This document shows, one piece after another, positions 17,575-26,721 of a stretch of 42,755 nucleotides of DNA. The notes below the pieces were generated by a model, which saw only the letters and a list, made by a program, of their open reading frames with translations, was not told where the DNA came from and ran no database searches. A program made the translations under genes and the position numbers. The number at the start of each line of letters is the position of its first letter. Position 1 is the stretch's first letter. The stretch is from Clostridiales bacterium (GTDB taxonomy: Bacteria > Bacillota > Clostridia > Lachnospirales > Lachnospiraceae), in assembly GCA_012519695.1 (NCBI GenBank), contig JAAYPT010000044.1:1-42755 (forward strand), read 5' to 3'.

Positions 17575-18024
17575 ATGAAATTTGTAATACAACGTGTCAC
17601 CCAAGCCTCTGTAACTGTAAATCAAAAGGTAATTGGTTCTATTAAACAGGGATTTTTGGTACTAATTGGAATCGGTGAAGATGATACAACCGAAATTGCC
17701 GATAAATTAGTTAAAAAACTTATGGGATTGCGTATTTTTGAAGACGAAAACGGAAAAACAAACCTTTCCTTAAAAGATATTCAGGGAGAATTGTTATTGG
17801 TTTCACAATTTACTCTATATGCCGATTGTAAAAAAGGAAATCGACCATCTTTTATAAAAGCCGGTAATCCGGAATTGGCAAATCAATTATATGAATATAT
17901 TATTGAAGCATGTAAAAAGGAATTTCCGGTAGTACAAACTGGAGAATTTGGTGCGGACATGAAGGTTTCTTTATTAAACGACGGACCATTTACGGTTATT
18001 TTAGATTCTGCGGAAATCTGTTAA
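17575..18024 (+). CDS. dtd: D-aminoacyl-tRNA deacylase
   Basis: Removes mischarged D-amino acids (and glycine from tRNA-Ala) from tRNA. It is 149 residues with the family blocks [15 protein letters not shown], the [17 protein letters not shown] active-site strand and the C-terminal [11 protein letters not shown], which holds the Gly-Pro pair of the cross-subunit chirality filter. Its own promoter and the 118-base gap afterwards suggest a single-gene transcript. Confidence 0.95.
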   Translation: MKFVIQRVTQASVTVNQKVIGSIKQGFLVLIGIGEDDTTEIADKLVKKLMGLRIFEDENGKTNLSLKDIQGELLLVSQFTLYADCKKGNRPSFIKAGNPELANQLYEYIIEACKKEFPVVQTGEFGADMKVSLLNDGPFTVILDSAEIC

Positions 18025-18071
18025 AACCTAACGTACACCTGAAATATAAGGTATTTATTTAAAATTCACCC

Positions 18072-18107
18072 TATCAGTTCGTAAAATCAACATTTCGCGA
18101 ACTGATA
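18072..18107. repeat. Perfect 10-base inverted repeat upstream of the recombinase gene
   Basis: TATCAGTTCG (18072-18081) and CGAACTGATA (18098-18107) are exact inverted copies 16 bases apart, 35 bases before the tyrosine recombinase start. It is not followed by T residues on the plus strand, so it is a poor terminator. It could be a protein-binding site or an RNA hairpin in the leader. Confidence 0.6.
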
Positions 18108-18142
18108 ATTGTTAGCACTATTACATACAAGGAGTTTTTCTC

Positions 18143-19207
18143 ATGGAATACACAGAAAAAATCAATTTGGAAAATAAGAAAAAACTACAAGAACTGTTAA
18201 AAGAACTGCCAAAGTTTTGCAGTGATTTTTTTCGTTACCTGGATACCAGAAACACATCTTCCAGAACCAGACTTTCTTACGGATATGATATTCGCATCTT
18301 TTTTGAATTTATTCAGGAAAATAATCCGGTGTATAAGAAAATGTCTATGCATGACATACCAATCAGCGTTTTGGATGAGATGACCCCCATTGATATTGAA
18401 GAATATCTTTCTTATTTATCTTATTACGAAAAAAGTGATGGGCAGACTGTAACAAATGGTGAAAAAGGAAAGTCCCGAAAACTTTCTGCTATCCGCACCA
18501 TGTATAACTACTATTTCAAAAAGGAATTCATTAAGACAAATGCTCCATCCATGATTGATACACCAAAAAAACACAAAGAAAATATTATCCGTTTGGACAA
18601 GGATGAGGTGGCTGACTTGATTACTACGGTACAAAATGGTGAGAATTTAACTGCCCGCCAGCTTGCTGCACATCAAAAGACAAAATATCGTGATATTGCT
18701 ATTTTAACACTCCTGCTGGGTACCGGAATCCGTGTTTCTGAGTGTGTCGGTTTAGATGTGGCTGATGTAAGCTTTAAAAATAACTGCATGCGTGTTGTAC
18801 GAAAAGGTGGAAATGAATCTACCATTTATTTTGGTGATGAAGTTGCAGATGCTCTTTTGGACTATTTAGAATTAGAGCGTGAGGGCTTGGTACAAAAAGC
18901 AACACCTGAACACGAAAACGCATTGTTTTTATCCTTAAAATACAGCCGTCTTACTACTCGTTCCGTAGAAAAACTGGTTAAAAAATATACCGGTGCAGCA
19001 AATATTAATAAAAAAATTACTCCTCATAAACTGAGGAGCACTTATGGTACCAATCTCTACAAAGAAACCGGTGATATTTACTTAGTTGCCGATGCACTGG
19101 GACACAAAAGTGTGGAAACTACCCGGCAGCACTACGCTGCCATCGATGATGACCGACGTCGCTTAGCCGGTAAGTTTTCCGGAAGTATCTTCCATGAAGA
19201 TGAATAA
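18143..19207 (+). CDS. XerC/D-like tyrosine recombinase
   Basis: 354 residues. N-terminal SAM-like core-binding domain (about 25-130) and C-terminal catalytic domain with the full set of residues: Arg197 (LGTGIRVSE), Lys221 (RKGG), His295 and Arg298 (PHKLRSTYG), His321 (LGHKSVETT) and nucleophile Tyr331 (RQHYAAID). No excisionase, cargo gene or att repeats flank it, so it looks like a resident XerC-type enzyme rather than a phage integrase. Ribosome site CAAGGAG. Whether this is the chromosome-dimer resolvase cannot be decided here. Confidence 0.88.
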   Translation: MEYTEKINLENKKKLQELLKELPKFCSDFFRYLDTRNTSSRTRLSYGYDIRIFFEFIQENNPVYKKMSMHDIPISVLDEMTPIDIEEYLSYLSYYEKSDGQTVTNGEKGKSRKLSAIRTMYNYYFKKEFIKTNAPSMIDTPKKHKENIIRLDKDEVADLITTVQNGENLTARQLAAHQKTKYRDIAILTLLLGTGIRVSECVGLDVADVSFKNNCMRVVRKGGNESTIYFGDEVADALLDYLELEREGLVQKATPEHENALFLSLKYSRLTTRSVEKLVKKYTGAANINKKITPHKLRSTYGTNLYKETGDIYLVADALGHKSVETTRQHYAAIDDDRRRLAGKFSGSIFHEDE

Positions 19208-19211
19208 AAAA

Positions 19212-20021
19212 TTAAATAACCGCATATTTTTCCAAAGTTGCTGCAATTCCATCCTCGTTATTTGACAAGGTAACATCATTTGCAATATTCTTTAATTCCT
19301 CACAAGCATTGCCCATAGCAACGCCAAGGCCTGCATATTCCACTATCGACATATCGTTTTGAGCATCTCCAAATGCAATTACTTCTGACTGAGCAATTCC
19401 TAATTCCTTGCAAACCATATCCAATGAAGCGGCTTTGGTAATACCCTTTAAATTACACTCTAAATAAAATGGTGCCGACATAACAAAGGCAAATTCTTTT
19501 TGAAATGGCTCTGTCATTTTCTCCATATGTTCTAACAAAACTTCATTTGGCGCCGCAGTCAATATTTTTACCGGATTGAAATTTAAAAATTCAGAAAGTA
19601 ATCCCACTTCTACTATCTCTAATCCATTGATACTGCTCTCGTAATCTGCCTTATATCCGTCTTTTTTAGGCACATAGAGGAATTTTCCGTTCATCACCAT
19701 AGGAGAAACCGGAAACTGCTCTAAATGTCTTAAAACAGCCTTTGCGCGTTCCTGTGAAATTGCTTTTTCATACAATACTTTTCCATTTTGAGCATCTAAT
19801 ACTTTTCCACCATTATATGCCAACAAAACTCCATGATGGGTATCCATCTCCAATTCCTGCTTTAAAAGGTCTAATCCAGCAACCGGACGCCCGGAAGCAA
19901 GCACTAGAATAATTCCACGTTCCTGTGCCTTTTTCAGGGCGTCCAATGTTTTTGGAGTTATCTTCTTTTCATCATTTGTCAGTGTTCCGTCAATATCTAG
20001 AACAATCATCTTATAACTCAT
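19212..20021 (-). CDS. Cof-type HAD-superfamily phosphatase
   Basis: 269 residues, HAD IIB (Cof/YwpJ) type. Nucleophile motif I is LDIDGTL near residue 8-13, motif II is in LASGRP and motif IV is FGDAQNDMSIVEYAG with GVAMGNA. These enzymes dephosphorylate sugar phosphates or cofactors such as FMN; the substrate is not deducible. It lies 9 bases after the kinase-like gene, with which it is probably cotranscribed, and 4 bases from the convergent recombinase stop. Confidence 0.9.
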   Translation of the reverse strand: MSYKMIVLDIDGTLTNDEKKITPKTLDALKKAQERGIILVLASGRPVAGLDLLKQELEMDTHHGVLLAYNGGKVLDAQNGKVLYEKAISQERAKAVLRHLEQFPVSPMVMNGKFLYVPKKDGYKADYESSINGLEIVEVGLLSEFLNFNPVKILTAAPNEVLLEHMEKMTEPFQKEFAFVMSAPFYLECNLKGITKAASLDMVCKELGIAQSEVIAFGDAQNDMSIVEYAGLGVAMGNACEELKNIANDVTLSNNEDGIAATLEKYAVI

Positions 20022-20030
20022 ATATATTTT

Positions 20031-20663
20031 CTATCCTTTATTCATTTTTTTCAATTCCATGTATTTTAGAATCATTTCTACACAACCATCAGTTCCAAGC
20101 TTTCCACTGTCCATGCAAAGATCATAGCTTCTGGAATCTCCCCATTTCTTACTGGAGTAATAATTGTAATAGCTTGCACGCTTTTTATCTGTCTTTCGAA
20201 TCATATCTCTTGCTTTTTCTTTGGTAAGCTTAAAAGTATCCATAACATGATTGATTCTAAAATCCATATCTGCATGCACAAATACGCTTAAGCAGTTTGG
20301 ATGCTCAGCCAATGCATAATCTGCACAACGTCCTACAATAATACAGGATTCTTTTTCTGCAAGTTTTTTAATGGTATCAAACTGTGCTAAAAATACCTTA
20401 TGGTTTAAAGGCATATCCAAAAACGGTGCTGATGTGTAGCCACTAACAGAATATGTATCCATAACTAAGGAATATAAAAAGCTGTTAGTTGGTTTTTCGT
20501 CATGATTTTCAAAAATCTCCTCACACAGCCCACTATCCTTTGCCGCCATTGCAAGCAGTTCCTTATCATAATATTTCACATTCAATTTTTCAGAAAGTGC
20601 TCGAGCCAAATCCATACCGCCACTTCCAAATTCTCTACCGATTGTAATTACAAAGTTGTCCAT
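20031..20663 (-). CDS. Cytidylate kinase-like family protein
   Basis: 210 residues of the cytidylate-kinase-like family (PF13189). It starts with a P-loop-like ITIGREFGSGGMDLARALSE, continues with KYYDKELLAMAAKDSG and IIVGRCADYAL, and has the lid-like RKTDKKRASYYNYYSSKKWGD. True CMP kinase is usually a different paralogue, so nucleotide specificity is unknown. The ribosome site is AAAGGTGG. It is the promoter-proximal gene of a two-gene unit with the HAD phosphatase. Confidence 0.88.
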   Translation of the reverse strand: MDNFVITIGREFGSGGMDLARALSEKLNVKYYDKELLAMAAKDSGLCEEIFENHDEKPTNSFLYSLVMDTYSVSGYTSAPFLDMPLNHKVFLAQFDTIKKLAEKESCIIVGRCADYALAEHPNCLSVFVHADMDFRINHVMDTFKLTKEKARDMIRKTDKKRASYYNYYSSKKWGDSRSYDLCMDSGKLGTDGCVEMILKYMELKKMNKG

Positions 20664-20695
20664 AGAAATACCACCTTTCTGCTTTACTTGTCTTT

Positions 20696-20724
20696 ATTAT
20701 AATACATTTTTCTCAAAATGTATA
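20696..20724 (-). promoter_or_regulatory. Promoter of the kinase-like/HAD unit
   Basis: On the minus strand TATACA (20724-20719), 17-base spacer, perfect TATAAT (20701-20696), about 35 bases before the kinase-like ATG. The spacer contains half of an 8-base inverted repeat (ATACATTT/AAATGTAT) that could be an operator. Confidence 0.55.
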
Positions 20725-20739
20725 TACGATTCAGCTAAT

Positions 20740-21675
20740 TTACAGCTTCCCTTTTAATAACTTTTGGAAATATTCCGGTAAGGGGGCTTCGACTTCCAAA
20801 TATGCTCCGGTGGAAGGATGAATAAAGCCTATGACCATAGCATGTAACGTCTGTCCTTGCAAATGATAAGGATTCTTACCACTTCCATATAATGTATCCC
20901 CAAGCAAAGGATGACCGATACTTGCCATATGAACACGAATTTGATGTGTTCTTCCTGTTTCCAGTTCAAACTCCATATAAGTATGAGTGTTAAACCGCTC
21001 TAATACCTTATAATGTGTTATTGCCGGCTTTCCGTTTTTCTCATTAATTGCCATCTTTTTACGTTCAACCGGATGTCTTCCTATGGCTCCTTCGATTCTT
21101 CCGGTGTCTTCTTTTACCACACCGTTTACAATCCCGCGATATCTTCTTGTAACGGAATGTTCCTTAATCTGCTGAGCAATCTTCACATGTGCATTATCAT
21201 TTTTACATACAATTAATGCTCCCGTTGTGTCCATATCAATCCTGTGCACAATTCCCGGCCGGATTGCTCCGTTGATTCCGGAAAGACTATCCTTGCAATG
21301 ATACATAACAGCATTTACCAACGTTCCGGTGTAATGTCCCGCAGATGGATGCACCACCATTCCTTTTGGCTTATTTACGACCAAAACATCCTCATCTTCA
21401 TATAAGATATCCAGTGGAATATCTTCCGGCACAATTTCAATTTCCTGCGCCTTTGGAATTGTAACACTTACTGTATCTTCTGCACTAATGCGATAGTTTG
21501 CCTTTTGCGCTTTCCCATTTACCAATACAAGATTTTCTTTTATGATTTTCTGAAAAAAGGAACGAGACTGATTCTCATAAATCAATGCCAGATATTTATC
21601 CAAACGTTCCCCTTCTTGTTCAAAGCTTACTTCAAATTCTTGGGATATTTCATTATTTTGCTTCGTTTCCTGCAT
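20740..21675 (-). CDS. rluD: RluA/RluD family pseudouridine synthase
   Basis: 311 residues. An N-terminal S4 RNA-binding domain (about 20-80, ERLDKYLALIYENQSRS) precedes the RluA catalytic domain with the active-site Asp147 in VHRIDMDTTG and the LETGRTHQIRVHMASIGHPL block. It modifies uridines in 23S rRNA (RluD-type; exact site inferred). The start overlaps the lspA 3' end by 23 bases and has only a purine-rich AAGAAGAAAAAAG ribosome site, suggesting coupling. The lspA-rluD pairing is common in Firmicutes. Confidence 0.92.
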   Translation of the reverse strand: MQETKQNNEISQEFEVSFEQEGERLDKYLALIYENQSRSFFQKIIKENLVLVNGKAQKANYRISAEDTVSVTIPKAQEIEIVPEDIPLDILYEDEDVLVVNKPKGMVVHPSAGHYTGTLVNAVMYHCKDSLSGINGAIRPGIVHRIDMDTTGALIVCKNDNAHVKIAQQIKEHSVTRRYRGIVNGVVKEDTGRIEGAIGRHPVERKKMAINEKNGKPAITHYKVLERFNTHTYMEFELETGRTHQIRVHMASIGHPLLGDTLYGSGKNPYHLQGQTLHAMVIGFIHPSTGAYLEVEAPLPEYFQKLLKGKL

Positions 21676-22189
21676 CTTTTTTCTTCTTTGAAGGCAATAA
21701 TACCTCCATATCCTCTTCTTTATAATAGAAAATAAACAACAGCAACAGTACTACTACGCTGCAACTTACATATATATCAGCTACATTGAAAATCGGAAAA
21801 TTAATCAATTCAAAATAGAAAAAATCAATTACATAATCTAAACGAATACGATCAATCAAATTTCCAAAGGCACCTGCCATAAGGAATGTAATGATTATCC
21901 GAATCCAAAGATATCGTTTGGACATAGGACAATGCCAATAAATGTAAGCCATAACCGCTACTAAAAACATTGTAATCATCACAAATATTACTTTACCGCC
22001 CTGAAACATTCCAAATGCTGCTCCACGGTTTTCTAAATACTGTAACTGAAATACATTTTTAATAATAGATATGGAATTTCCGTCTTTCAGATTTGTTACT
22101 GCCAAATATTTTGTAAACTGGTCTAATACGACCAAAAGTATTGTTATTATTACACCAAGTATACAGCTTGTTTTTTTATTTTTTATCAT
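21653..22189 (-). CDS. lspA: Lipoprotein signal peptidase (SPase II)
   Basis: Membrane aspartyl protease that cleaves prolipoproteins before the lipidated Cys. The 178-residue form begins at ATG 22189, after ACAGGAGCATAAC and one base after the aroB stop; an in-frame extension into aroB was rejected. Four hydrophobic segments are present. Catalytic aspartates are Asp113 (GNLIDRI) and Asp138 (FNVADIYV). The tail is highly charged (KKKKDAGNEAK). A client lipoprotein, the D,D-carboxypeptidase at 27.6-28.6 kb, is in the window. Confidence 0.94.
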   Translation of the reverse strand: MIKNKKTSCILGVIITILLVVLDQFTKYLAVTNLKDGNSISIIKNVFQLQYLENRGAAFGMFQGGKVIFVMITMFLVAVMAYIYWHCPMSKRYLWIRIIITFLMAGAFGNLIDRIRLDYVIDFFYFELINFPIFNVADIYVSCSVVVLLLLFIFYYKEEDMEVLLPSKKKKDAGNEAK

Positions 22190-22190
22190 G

Positions 22191-23288
22191 TTATGCTCCT
22201 GTGACATAGGTAATTCCGGCAAGAATTTCTGCATCCGTCAATTCTTTGGTAATCACCGCATTTCCAATTTCTTTTAATACAATGAATTTGACTTTTCCCG
22301 ACTCCATTTTTTTGTCTAACTTGGTAGTAGCCAAAATTTCTTCCGGTGTATGGGAAAAGTTTTCAATCCGAACCGGAAGATCGTAACTTTTTATCGTTTC
22401 TTCTATCATATTAAGCTGTTCCTCGGTGATATATCCCAATTTCATAGAAATATAACCCGCACCTGCCATTCCAAGTGCCACACATTCTCCGTGATATAAG
22501 GAAAAACCGGACAATTTTTCAATTGCGTGACCCAAAGTGTGTCCAAAGTTCAAAAGTGCTCGCTCTCCCTGTTCCTTCGGATCGTTTTCTACTACTTTTC
22601 GTTTAATCTCGCAACTTCCGTATACAAGTTTCTCCAATGCTTCCATATCAAGTTCTTGAATTTTTGCACTATTTTCTACAATATAAGAAAAATAGGCTTC
22701 TTCCTTTATCAAACCATGTTTAATAATTTCACCCATTCCAGATGCAATCTGACGTTTTGGTAATGTTTTTAATACAGAAAGATTCATATATACTAATTTC
22801 GGCATATAAAATGCGCCTACCATGTTCTTATACTGCATAAAATCTACCCCTGTTTTTCCGCCAATACTGCTATCTACCTGTGCCAAAAGTGTGGTCGGTA
22901 CCTGAATAAAGTCAATTCCACGCAAATATGTAGCTGCGGTGAACCCTGTCAAGTCTCCAACCACGCCACCACCGAGTGCTACTAACAGGTCTTTTCTGTC
23001 AAAAGAATTTAAAATCAGATGTTCATATACTTTTCCTACTGTATCCGTATTTTTGCTGGCTTCTCCCGCTTCGAAGGTATAGGAGACACACTTTGAAAAC
23101 ATCGGTTCTAATAATGCCTGAATCTCTTCTAAATATAATTTTCCTACGTTAGAATCTGTAACAATACAAACCTTGCGATTCTCATAGCCTAATGCCTTTA
23201 ATTTTTCCGGTAATTCCTGAAAGCTTTGCTGAAGTTCAATATCATAGCAAGGCTTCTGTTCATAATTTACAGTTATTTTTCTTCCCAT
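22191..23288 (-). CDS. aroB: 3-dehydroquinate synthase
   Basis: Second step of the shikimate pathway, converting DAHP to dehydroquinate with NAD and a divalent metal. It is 365 residues with the NAD-binding block ALGGGVVGDLTGFTAATYLRG, IQVPTTLLAQVDSSIGGKTG, and the metal-site motif LNFGHTLGHAIEKLSG. The ribosome site is AGAGGAG. Its placement between ylmH and lspA, inside a division-type operon, is unusual; divIVA is often found near ylmH/lspA in other Firmicutes but is absent here. Confidence 0.96.
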   Translation of the reverse strand: MGRKITVNYEQKPCYDIELQQSFQELPEKLKALGYENRKVCIVTDSNVGKLYLEEIQALLEPMFSKCVSYTFEAGEASKNTDTVGKVYEHLILNSFDRKDLLVALGGGVVGDLTGFTAATYLRGIDFIQVPTTLLAQVDSSIGGKTGVDFMQYKNMVGAFYMPKLVYMNLSVLKTLPKRQIASGMGEIIKHGLIKEEAYFSYIVENSAKIQELDMEALEKLVYGSCEIKRKVVENDPKEQGERALLNFGHTLGHAIEKLSGFSLYHGECVALGMAGAGYISMKLGYITEEQLNMIEETIKSYDLPVRIENFSHTPEEILATTKLDKKMESGKVKFIVLKEIGNAVITKELTDAEILAGITYVTGA

Positions 23289-23302
23289 TGCTTCTCCTCT
23301 AT

Positions 23303-24055
23303 TTAAATATATTTTTCATATTGTATTTTTAATCGTCCTTTTCTTGTCTCTCCTGAAGTTCCCTGAAACAAAAAACGCCCTATTGAACGAACGGAAATCA
23401 CTTCTTCCTTTTTACATTCGTAAGTAGTATTTAAAATTTCTTTGCTATTTACAAATACTTTTCCACTCCGAATCCACTCATTTGCCTGAGAGCGCGATAC
23501 TTTGCAAATGCAGGCAATTACGCTGTCTAAGCGATTAGAAGTAATGATACCCTCACAAACCTCTGTTTTAGGCACAATATTTACCTCAGAAGCAGATGTT
23601 TTTTCTAATTGTACAGATGTATGCTTAATACGGGTAAGTTCCTCTTGGATATAATTTGCAATTTTTTCCTGACAAAAGACATAAATCACATTATCTTCTA
23701 CCAGAATATCCCCTAACATACTTCGTTCAATTCCTAAATTCATTAAACTTCCCAACACATCACGATGTGTCAATTCATCTGCAAACTTTCGATTGAGGGG
23801 AGTAATTTTCAAGCAGGAAATCGGATAATCCCAGGTATAACAAAGAGCATCAGGTAGAAATGCTATCATCTGACGCTCACTGTTTAAAAAACCACCATAC
23901 ATTTCAAAGCCACAATACAGCTCTGAAACATTTTCCTTAAAAATGTTCTGTTCATTTAAATTTAAAAAATCACTAAATAAAACAATATCCTTTTGCTGTG
24001 CCTGTCTGGACAAGTCTATAAAACGTTTCCCTAACAAAGTCTCGTCTCTGGTCAT
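23303..24055 (-). CDS. ylmH: YlmH family S4-domain RNA-binding protein
   Basis: 250 residues. The N-terminal region resembles YlmH (EMYGGFLNSERQMIAFLPD, CLKITPLNRKFADELTHRDVLGSLMNLGIERSMLGDI). The C-terminal S4 domain (about 175-240) includes LDSVIACICKVSRSQANEWIRSGKVFVN. The genetic setting between sepF and lspA is the classic dcw-distal order. Recent work in Bacillus links YlmH to ribosome rescue/quality control; its role here is inferred by homology. Spaced 11 bases from sepF. Confidence 0.92.
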   Translation of the reverse strand: MTRDETLLGKRFIDLSRQAQQKDIVLFSDFLNLNEQNIFKENVSELYCGFEMYGGFLNSERQMIAFLPDALCYTWDYPISCLKITPLNRKFADELTHRDVLGSLMNLGIERSMLGDILVEDNVIYVFCQEKIANYIQEELTRIKHTSVQLEKTSASEVNIVPKTEVCEGIITSNRLDSVIACICKVSRSQANEWIRSGKVFVNSKEILNTTYECKKEEVISVRSIGRFLFQGTSGETRKGRLKIQYEKYI

Positions 24056-24066
24056 TTTCTCATTCC

Positions 24067-24591
24067 TTATAAATCTGTCTGAATTGGAGGCACATCAAAT
24101 GCATCCATAATATTCGCAAAATCTCCAGAAATATCTACGTTTGGAGGTGTTATTATGAATATGTAATTAGAAATCTTTTGTAAATTACCACTGATTGCGA
24201 AACAGGAACCTGACGTAAAATCAATAATACGCTGAGCAATTTCTACGTCTAATCCCTCTACATTCAGCACCACAGTTCTGTTCAGTAATAATGTTTCTGT
24301 AATTTCACGCGCATCCTCTACTGAGGTTGGCTTAATTACGCATACTTCCATATTCGTTCCCTGCCTTTTAGATGACCGCATCGGTGTAATCTTTGGAGTT
24401 GTTTTCACCGCTTTTGGTTTCTTTTCTTCACATTGAAAATCATCTTCTGGTTCTTTATCTTTTAAAAATCCCTTTTTCTTTGGTGCTTCTTCTTCATATT
24501 CATCGTCATCGTAATAATCTTCGTTATAGAAATCGTCATCATCCTCCGGATTCAATCTCATAACATTTAAAAATTTATCAAGCATTCCCAT
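24067..24591 (-). CDS. sepF: SepF, cell division protein
   Basis: 174 residues. It binds FtsZ and the membrane and helps align the Z-ring. A short amphipathic N-terminus (MGMLDKFLNVMRL) is suited to membrane binding, followed by a very acidic linker (about 15-75, rich in D, E and K). The SepF core (about 80-160) is recognisable by VCVIKPTSVEDAREITETLL, VVLNVEGLDVEIAQRIIDFT and the conserved SGSCFAISGNLQKIS. Its operon includes ylmH downstream and yggS upstream, as in most Firmicutes. Confidence 0.95.
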   Translation of the reverse strand: MGMLDKFLNVMRLNPEDDDDFYNEDYYDDDEYEEEAPKKKGFLKDKEPEDDFQCEEKKPKAVKTTPKITPMRSSKRQGTNMEVCVIKPTSVEDAREITETLLLNRTVVLNVEGLDVEIAQRIIDFTSGSCFAISGNLQKISNYIFIITPPNVDISGDFANIMDAFDVPPIQTDL

Positions 24592-24620
24592 GATAATTCT
24601 CCTCGTAACTTTTTCGTACT

Positions 24621-25313
24621 TTATATATTATAATTTCTTTCGCCAAAAATCCCTGTCCCAACACGAACCATGGTAGCACCTTCTTCCACTGCCACCATAT
24701 AGTCTCCTGTCATTCCCATAGACAGAATCTCCATAGATACATTATCAATGTTTTTCTTCATTATGTCAACAGATAATTCTTTGATTTGTTTAAAATATTT
24801 TCGATTATCTTCCGGATTTTCTACGAAAGGTGCAATTGTCATAAGTCCTTTCACATGAATATGCGGCAATTTTGAAATTTCTTCCACTAAAGAAATAGCT
24901 TCTTCTCTGCTGGTTCCGAACTTGCTTTCTTCATGGGCAATATTTACTTCTACTAAAATATCTACTTCCACTTTCTTCTTTTCCGCCTGTGAACTGATTT
25001 CTTCTGCTAAGCGTAAAGAATCTACGGAATGTATCAGGCAAACCTTATCTACAATGTACTTTACTTTGTTACGTTGTAAGTGCCCGATCATGTGCCAGCG
25101 AATATCCTGTGGCAGCACCGGATATTTGTCCATAATCTCCTGTACCTTATTTTCTCCAAAATCTCTGCTACCTGCGTCATATGCTTCTTGTAACATAGGA
25201 ACCGGTTTTGTCTTGCTGACAGCAATCAATGTAACCTCGCTTACATCCCGTCCCGCCTTTTCGCAGGCTTTCTTTATATTTTTCCGTACGTTTTCTAAGT
25301 TTTCTTTTAACAT
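24621..25313 (-). CDS. yggS: YggS/YlmE family PLP homeostasis protein
   Basis: 230 residues, single alanine-racemase-like barrel that binds pyridoxal phosphate and buffers its level. The PLP lysine is in LIAVSKTKP; other family blocks are DFGENKVQEI, WHMIGHLQRNKVKYIV, VNIAHEESKFGT and SMGMTGDYMVAVEEGATMVRVG with IFGERNY at the end. No enzymatic reaction is assigned to the family. It lies 29 bases upstream of sepF and 10 after the HlyD-like gene. Confidence 0.95.
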   Translation of the reverse strand: MLKENLENVRKNIKKACEKAGRDVSEVTLIAVSKTKPVPMLQEAYDAGSRDFGENKVQEIMDKYPVLPQDIRWHMIGHLQRNKVKYIVDKVCLIHSVDSLRLAEEISSQAEKKKVEVDILVEVNIAHEESKFGTSREEAISLVEEISKLPHIHVKGLMTIAPFVENPEDNRKYFKQIKELSVDIMKKNIDNVSMEILSMGMTGDYMVAVEEGATMVRVGTGIFGERNYNI

Positions 25314-25323
25314 AATGTCCTCC

Positions 25324-26721
25324 TTATTGCACTATCTGATTTTCCTTAATTGCAGAGGCATCTAAGGCTATATGATCATAAAGTGATAATCCATAGCTTG
25401 TCCCTGTATTGATAATGGTGTACTCTTCATTTTGATATAATATTTCTACTTTTCGAAATACAGCATAACCTTTGTTAATATTGTAAGCCCCTTGAAGCTT
25501 TGCTGTACTTTCCAAAGTCATTGTCTCACTGGAATCCGGCTTATTAATAATATCGCCTTTCTTTAAATCACTACCATCTATATAATAAGAATCTTCTGTT
25601 TCCTGGAATACGGTTACATCTGTAAATTCCATTGCTTTTTTACCGTCTTTTGAAACATTTTGTCTTAAAACACCATTTCCATCAGAATCGCCACCTTTTG
25701 TTACATAATCCTTTGGTACAACGAAAAATGATTTTTCCGTTAGTGCTGTATTTGGAATCTTAAGTCCGTTGGTGTCAGAAACTAACAACTTCACATCTAC
25801 ATATCGGTCAGAGGCATAACGAATCATGGAATTTTGAAAGGTCAAATCCAAATAATAAGCTCCATCACGATTTATAATATTAGAACTTGCCCATGCAGTT
25901 GTTCCGTCTTTTTGAAATTCTACTTTTATATTATTTTGCTCTGCTAAATCTGTAGCAAGCTGTTCATCAATAGGTAAAATCAAGTCCCAGTTTTCACTGG
26001 TAATTAACTTAAATACCGGTTCTCCTGCTGATACTTTTTCCTTTGCCTGAAGATTATCTTTAATATGTTTTGACTGTTCAAAACTATCTGCATTAAATGT
26101 ATCAACTGTTGTTCCTTCTAATCCATCGGTATTGTATACAACCACGCCTGCCTGTGGAGCAAGATATGGATGAAAAGTTGCTGCATTGCCACTATATCCA
26201 TCCAAGCTGGATAAGTTGCTGGCACTAAGTGCTTCCATAAGTGCTGCCTGCATGTCGTATTTGAATTCATATACCTGGTAAAAATCTTCATCGGAATATC
26301 CCAGCACATACTCGGATGCTGTCTTTTCCAGTTCCTGATAAGATTCTTTTTGCTGAAATAACTGTCCATTATTAGCACTTAATACCTGATTATAAAAATC
26401 TCCGGTCTCATCTACAGAATATACATAAGTATCTACGCCTACTTTGGTAGCATCCTTATTGTAATAATTAACATAACCACTCACGTCTGCGTTAAATACC
26501 GTTTCTTCTCTTAGTGCAAGTCCTGTAAAGGTATTATTTTGAGCAATCGTTCCTTGTGTTACTTCATATACTGCCACTTGTTCTGTAGTAAAATATTGAA
26601 AAATGTTATATAACATATAAATAAATATAATCGCAAACAAAATAACGCCAATATTTATATGAGAACTCTTATGAAATTTTACGATTTTTTTATTTCTTTT
26701 TTTTGTCACAAAATTTGCCAT
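25324..26721 (-). CDS. HlyD-like membrane-anchored adaptor protein
   Basis: About 465 residues. A basic N-terminus (TKKRNKKIVKFHK) leads to one membrane helix (INIGVILFAIIFIYMLYNIF) and a long extracytoplasmic part with split lipoyl/barrel-sandwich-like segments (TGLALREETVFNADVSGYV, YLAPQAGVVVY, AKEKVSAGEPVFKLI). Start uncertain: ATG 26721 has AAGG abutting it, an upstream ATG (26754) has no ribosome site, and GTG 26709 is better spaced from AAGGATGG. No ABC exporter is adjacent; it is the first gene of the yggS-sepF-ylmH-aroB-lspA-rluD run. The transport role is doubtful and a division or envelope role is possible. Confidence 0.75.
   Translation of the reverse strand: MANFVTKKRNKKIVKFHKSSHINIGVILFAIIFIYMLYNIFQYFTTEQVAVYEVTQGTIAQNNTFTGLALREETVFNADVSGYVNYYNKDATKVGVDTYVYSVDETGDFYNQVLSANNGQLFQQKESYQELEKTASEYVLGYSDEDFYQVYEFKYDMQAALMEALSASNLSSLDGYSGNAATFHPYLAPQAGVVVYNTDGLEGTTVDTFNADSFEQSKHIKDNLQAKEKVSAGEPVFKLITSENWDLILPIDEQLATDLAEQNNIKVEFQKDGTTAWASSNIINRDGAYYLDLTFQNSMIRYASDRYVDVKLLVSDTNGLKIPNTALTEKSFFVVPKDYVTKGGDSDGNGVLRQNVSKDGKKAMEFTDVTVFQETEDSYYIDGSDLKKGDIINKPDSSETMTLESTAKLQGAYNINKGYAVFRKVEILYQNEEYTIINTGTSYGLSLYDHIALDASAIKENQIVQ

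Noticed and set aside
18072-18107. Inverted repeat as the dtd terminator or a dif site
   Set aside because: There is no T tract after the stem, and the 16-base spacing and arms do not match a dif core.
18143-19207. Tyrosine recombinase as a prophage or integrative-element integrase
   Set aside because: No excisionase, phage genes, tRNA or direct repeats flank it; neighbours are housekeeping genes.
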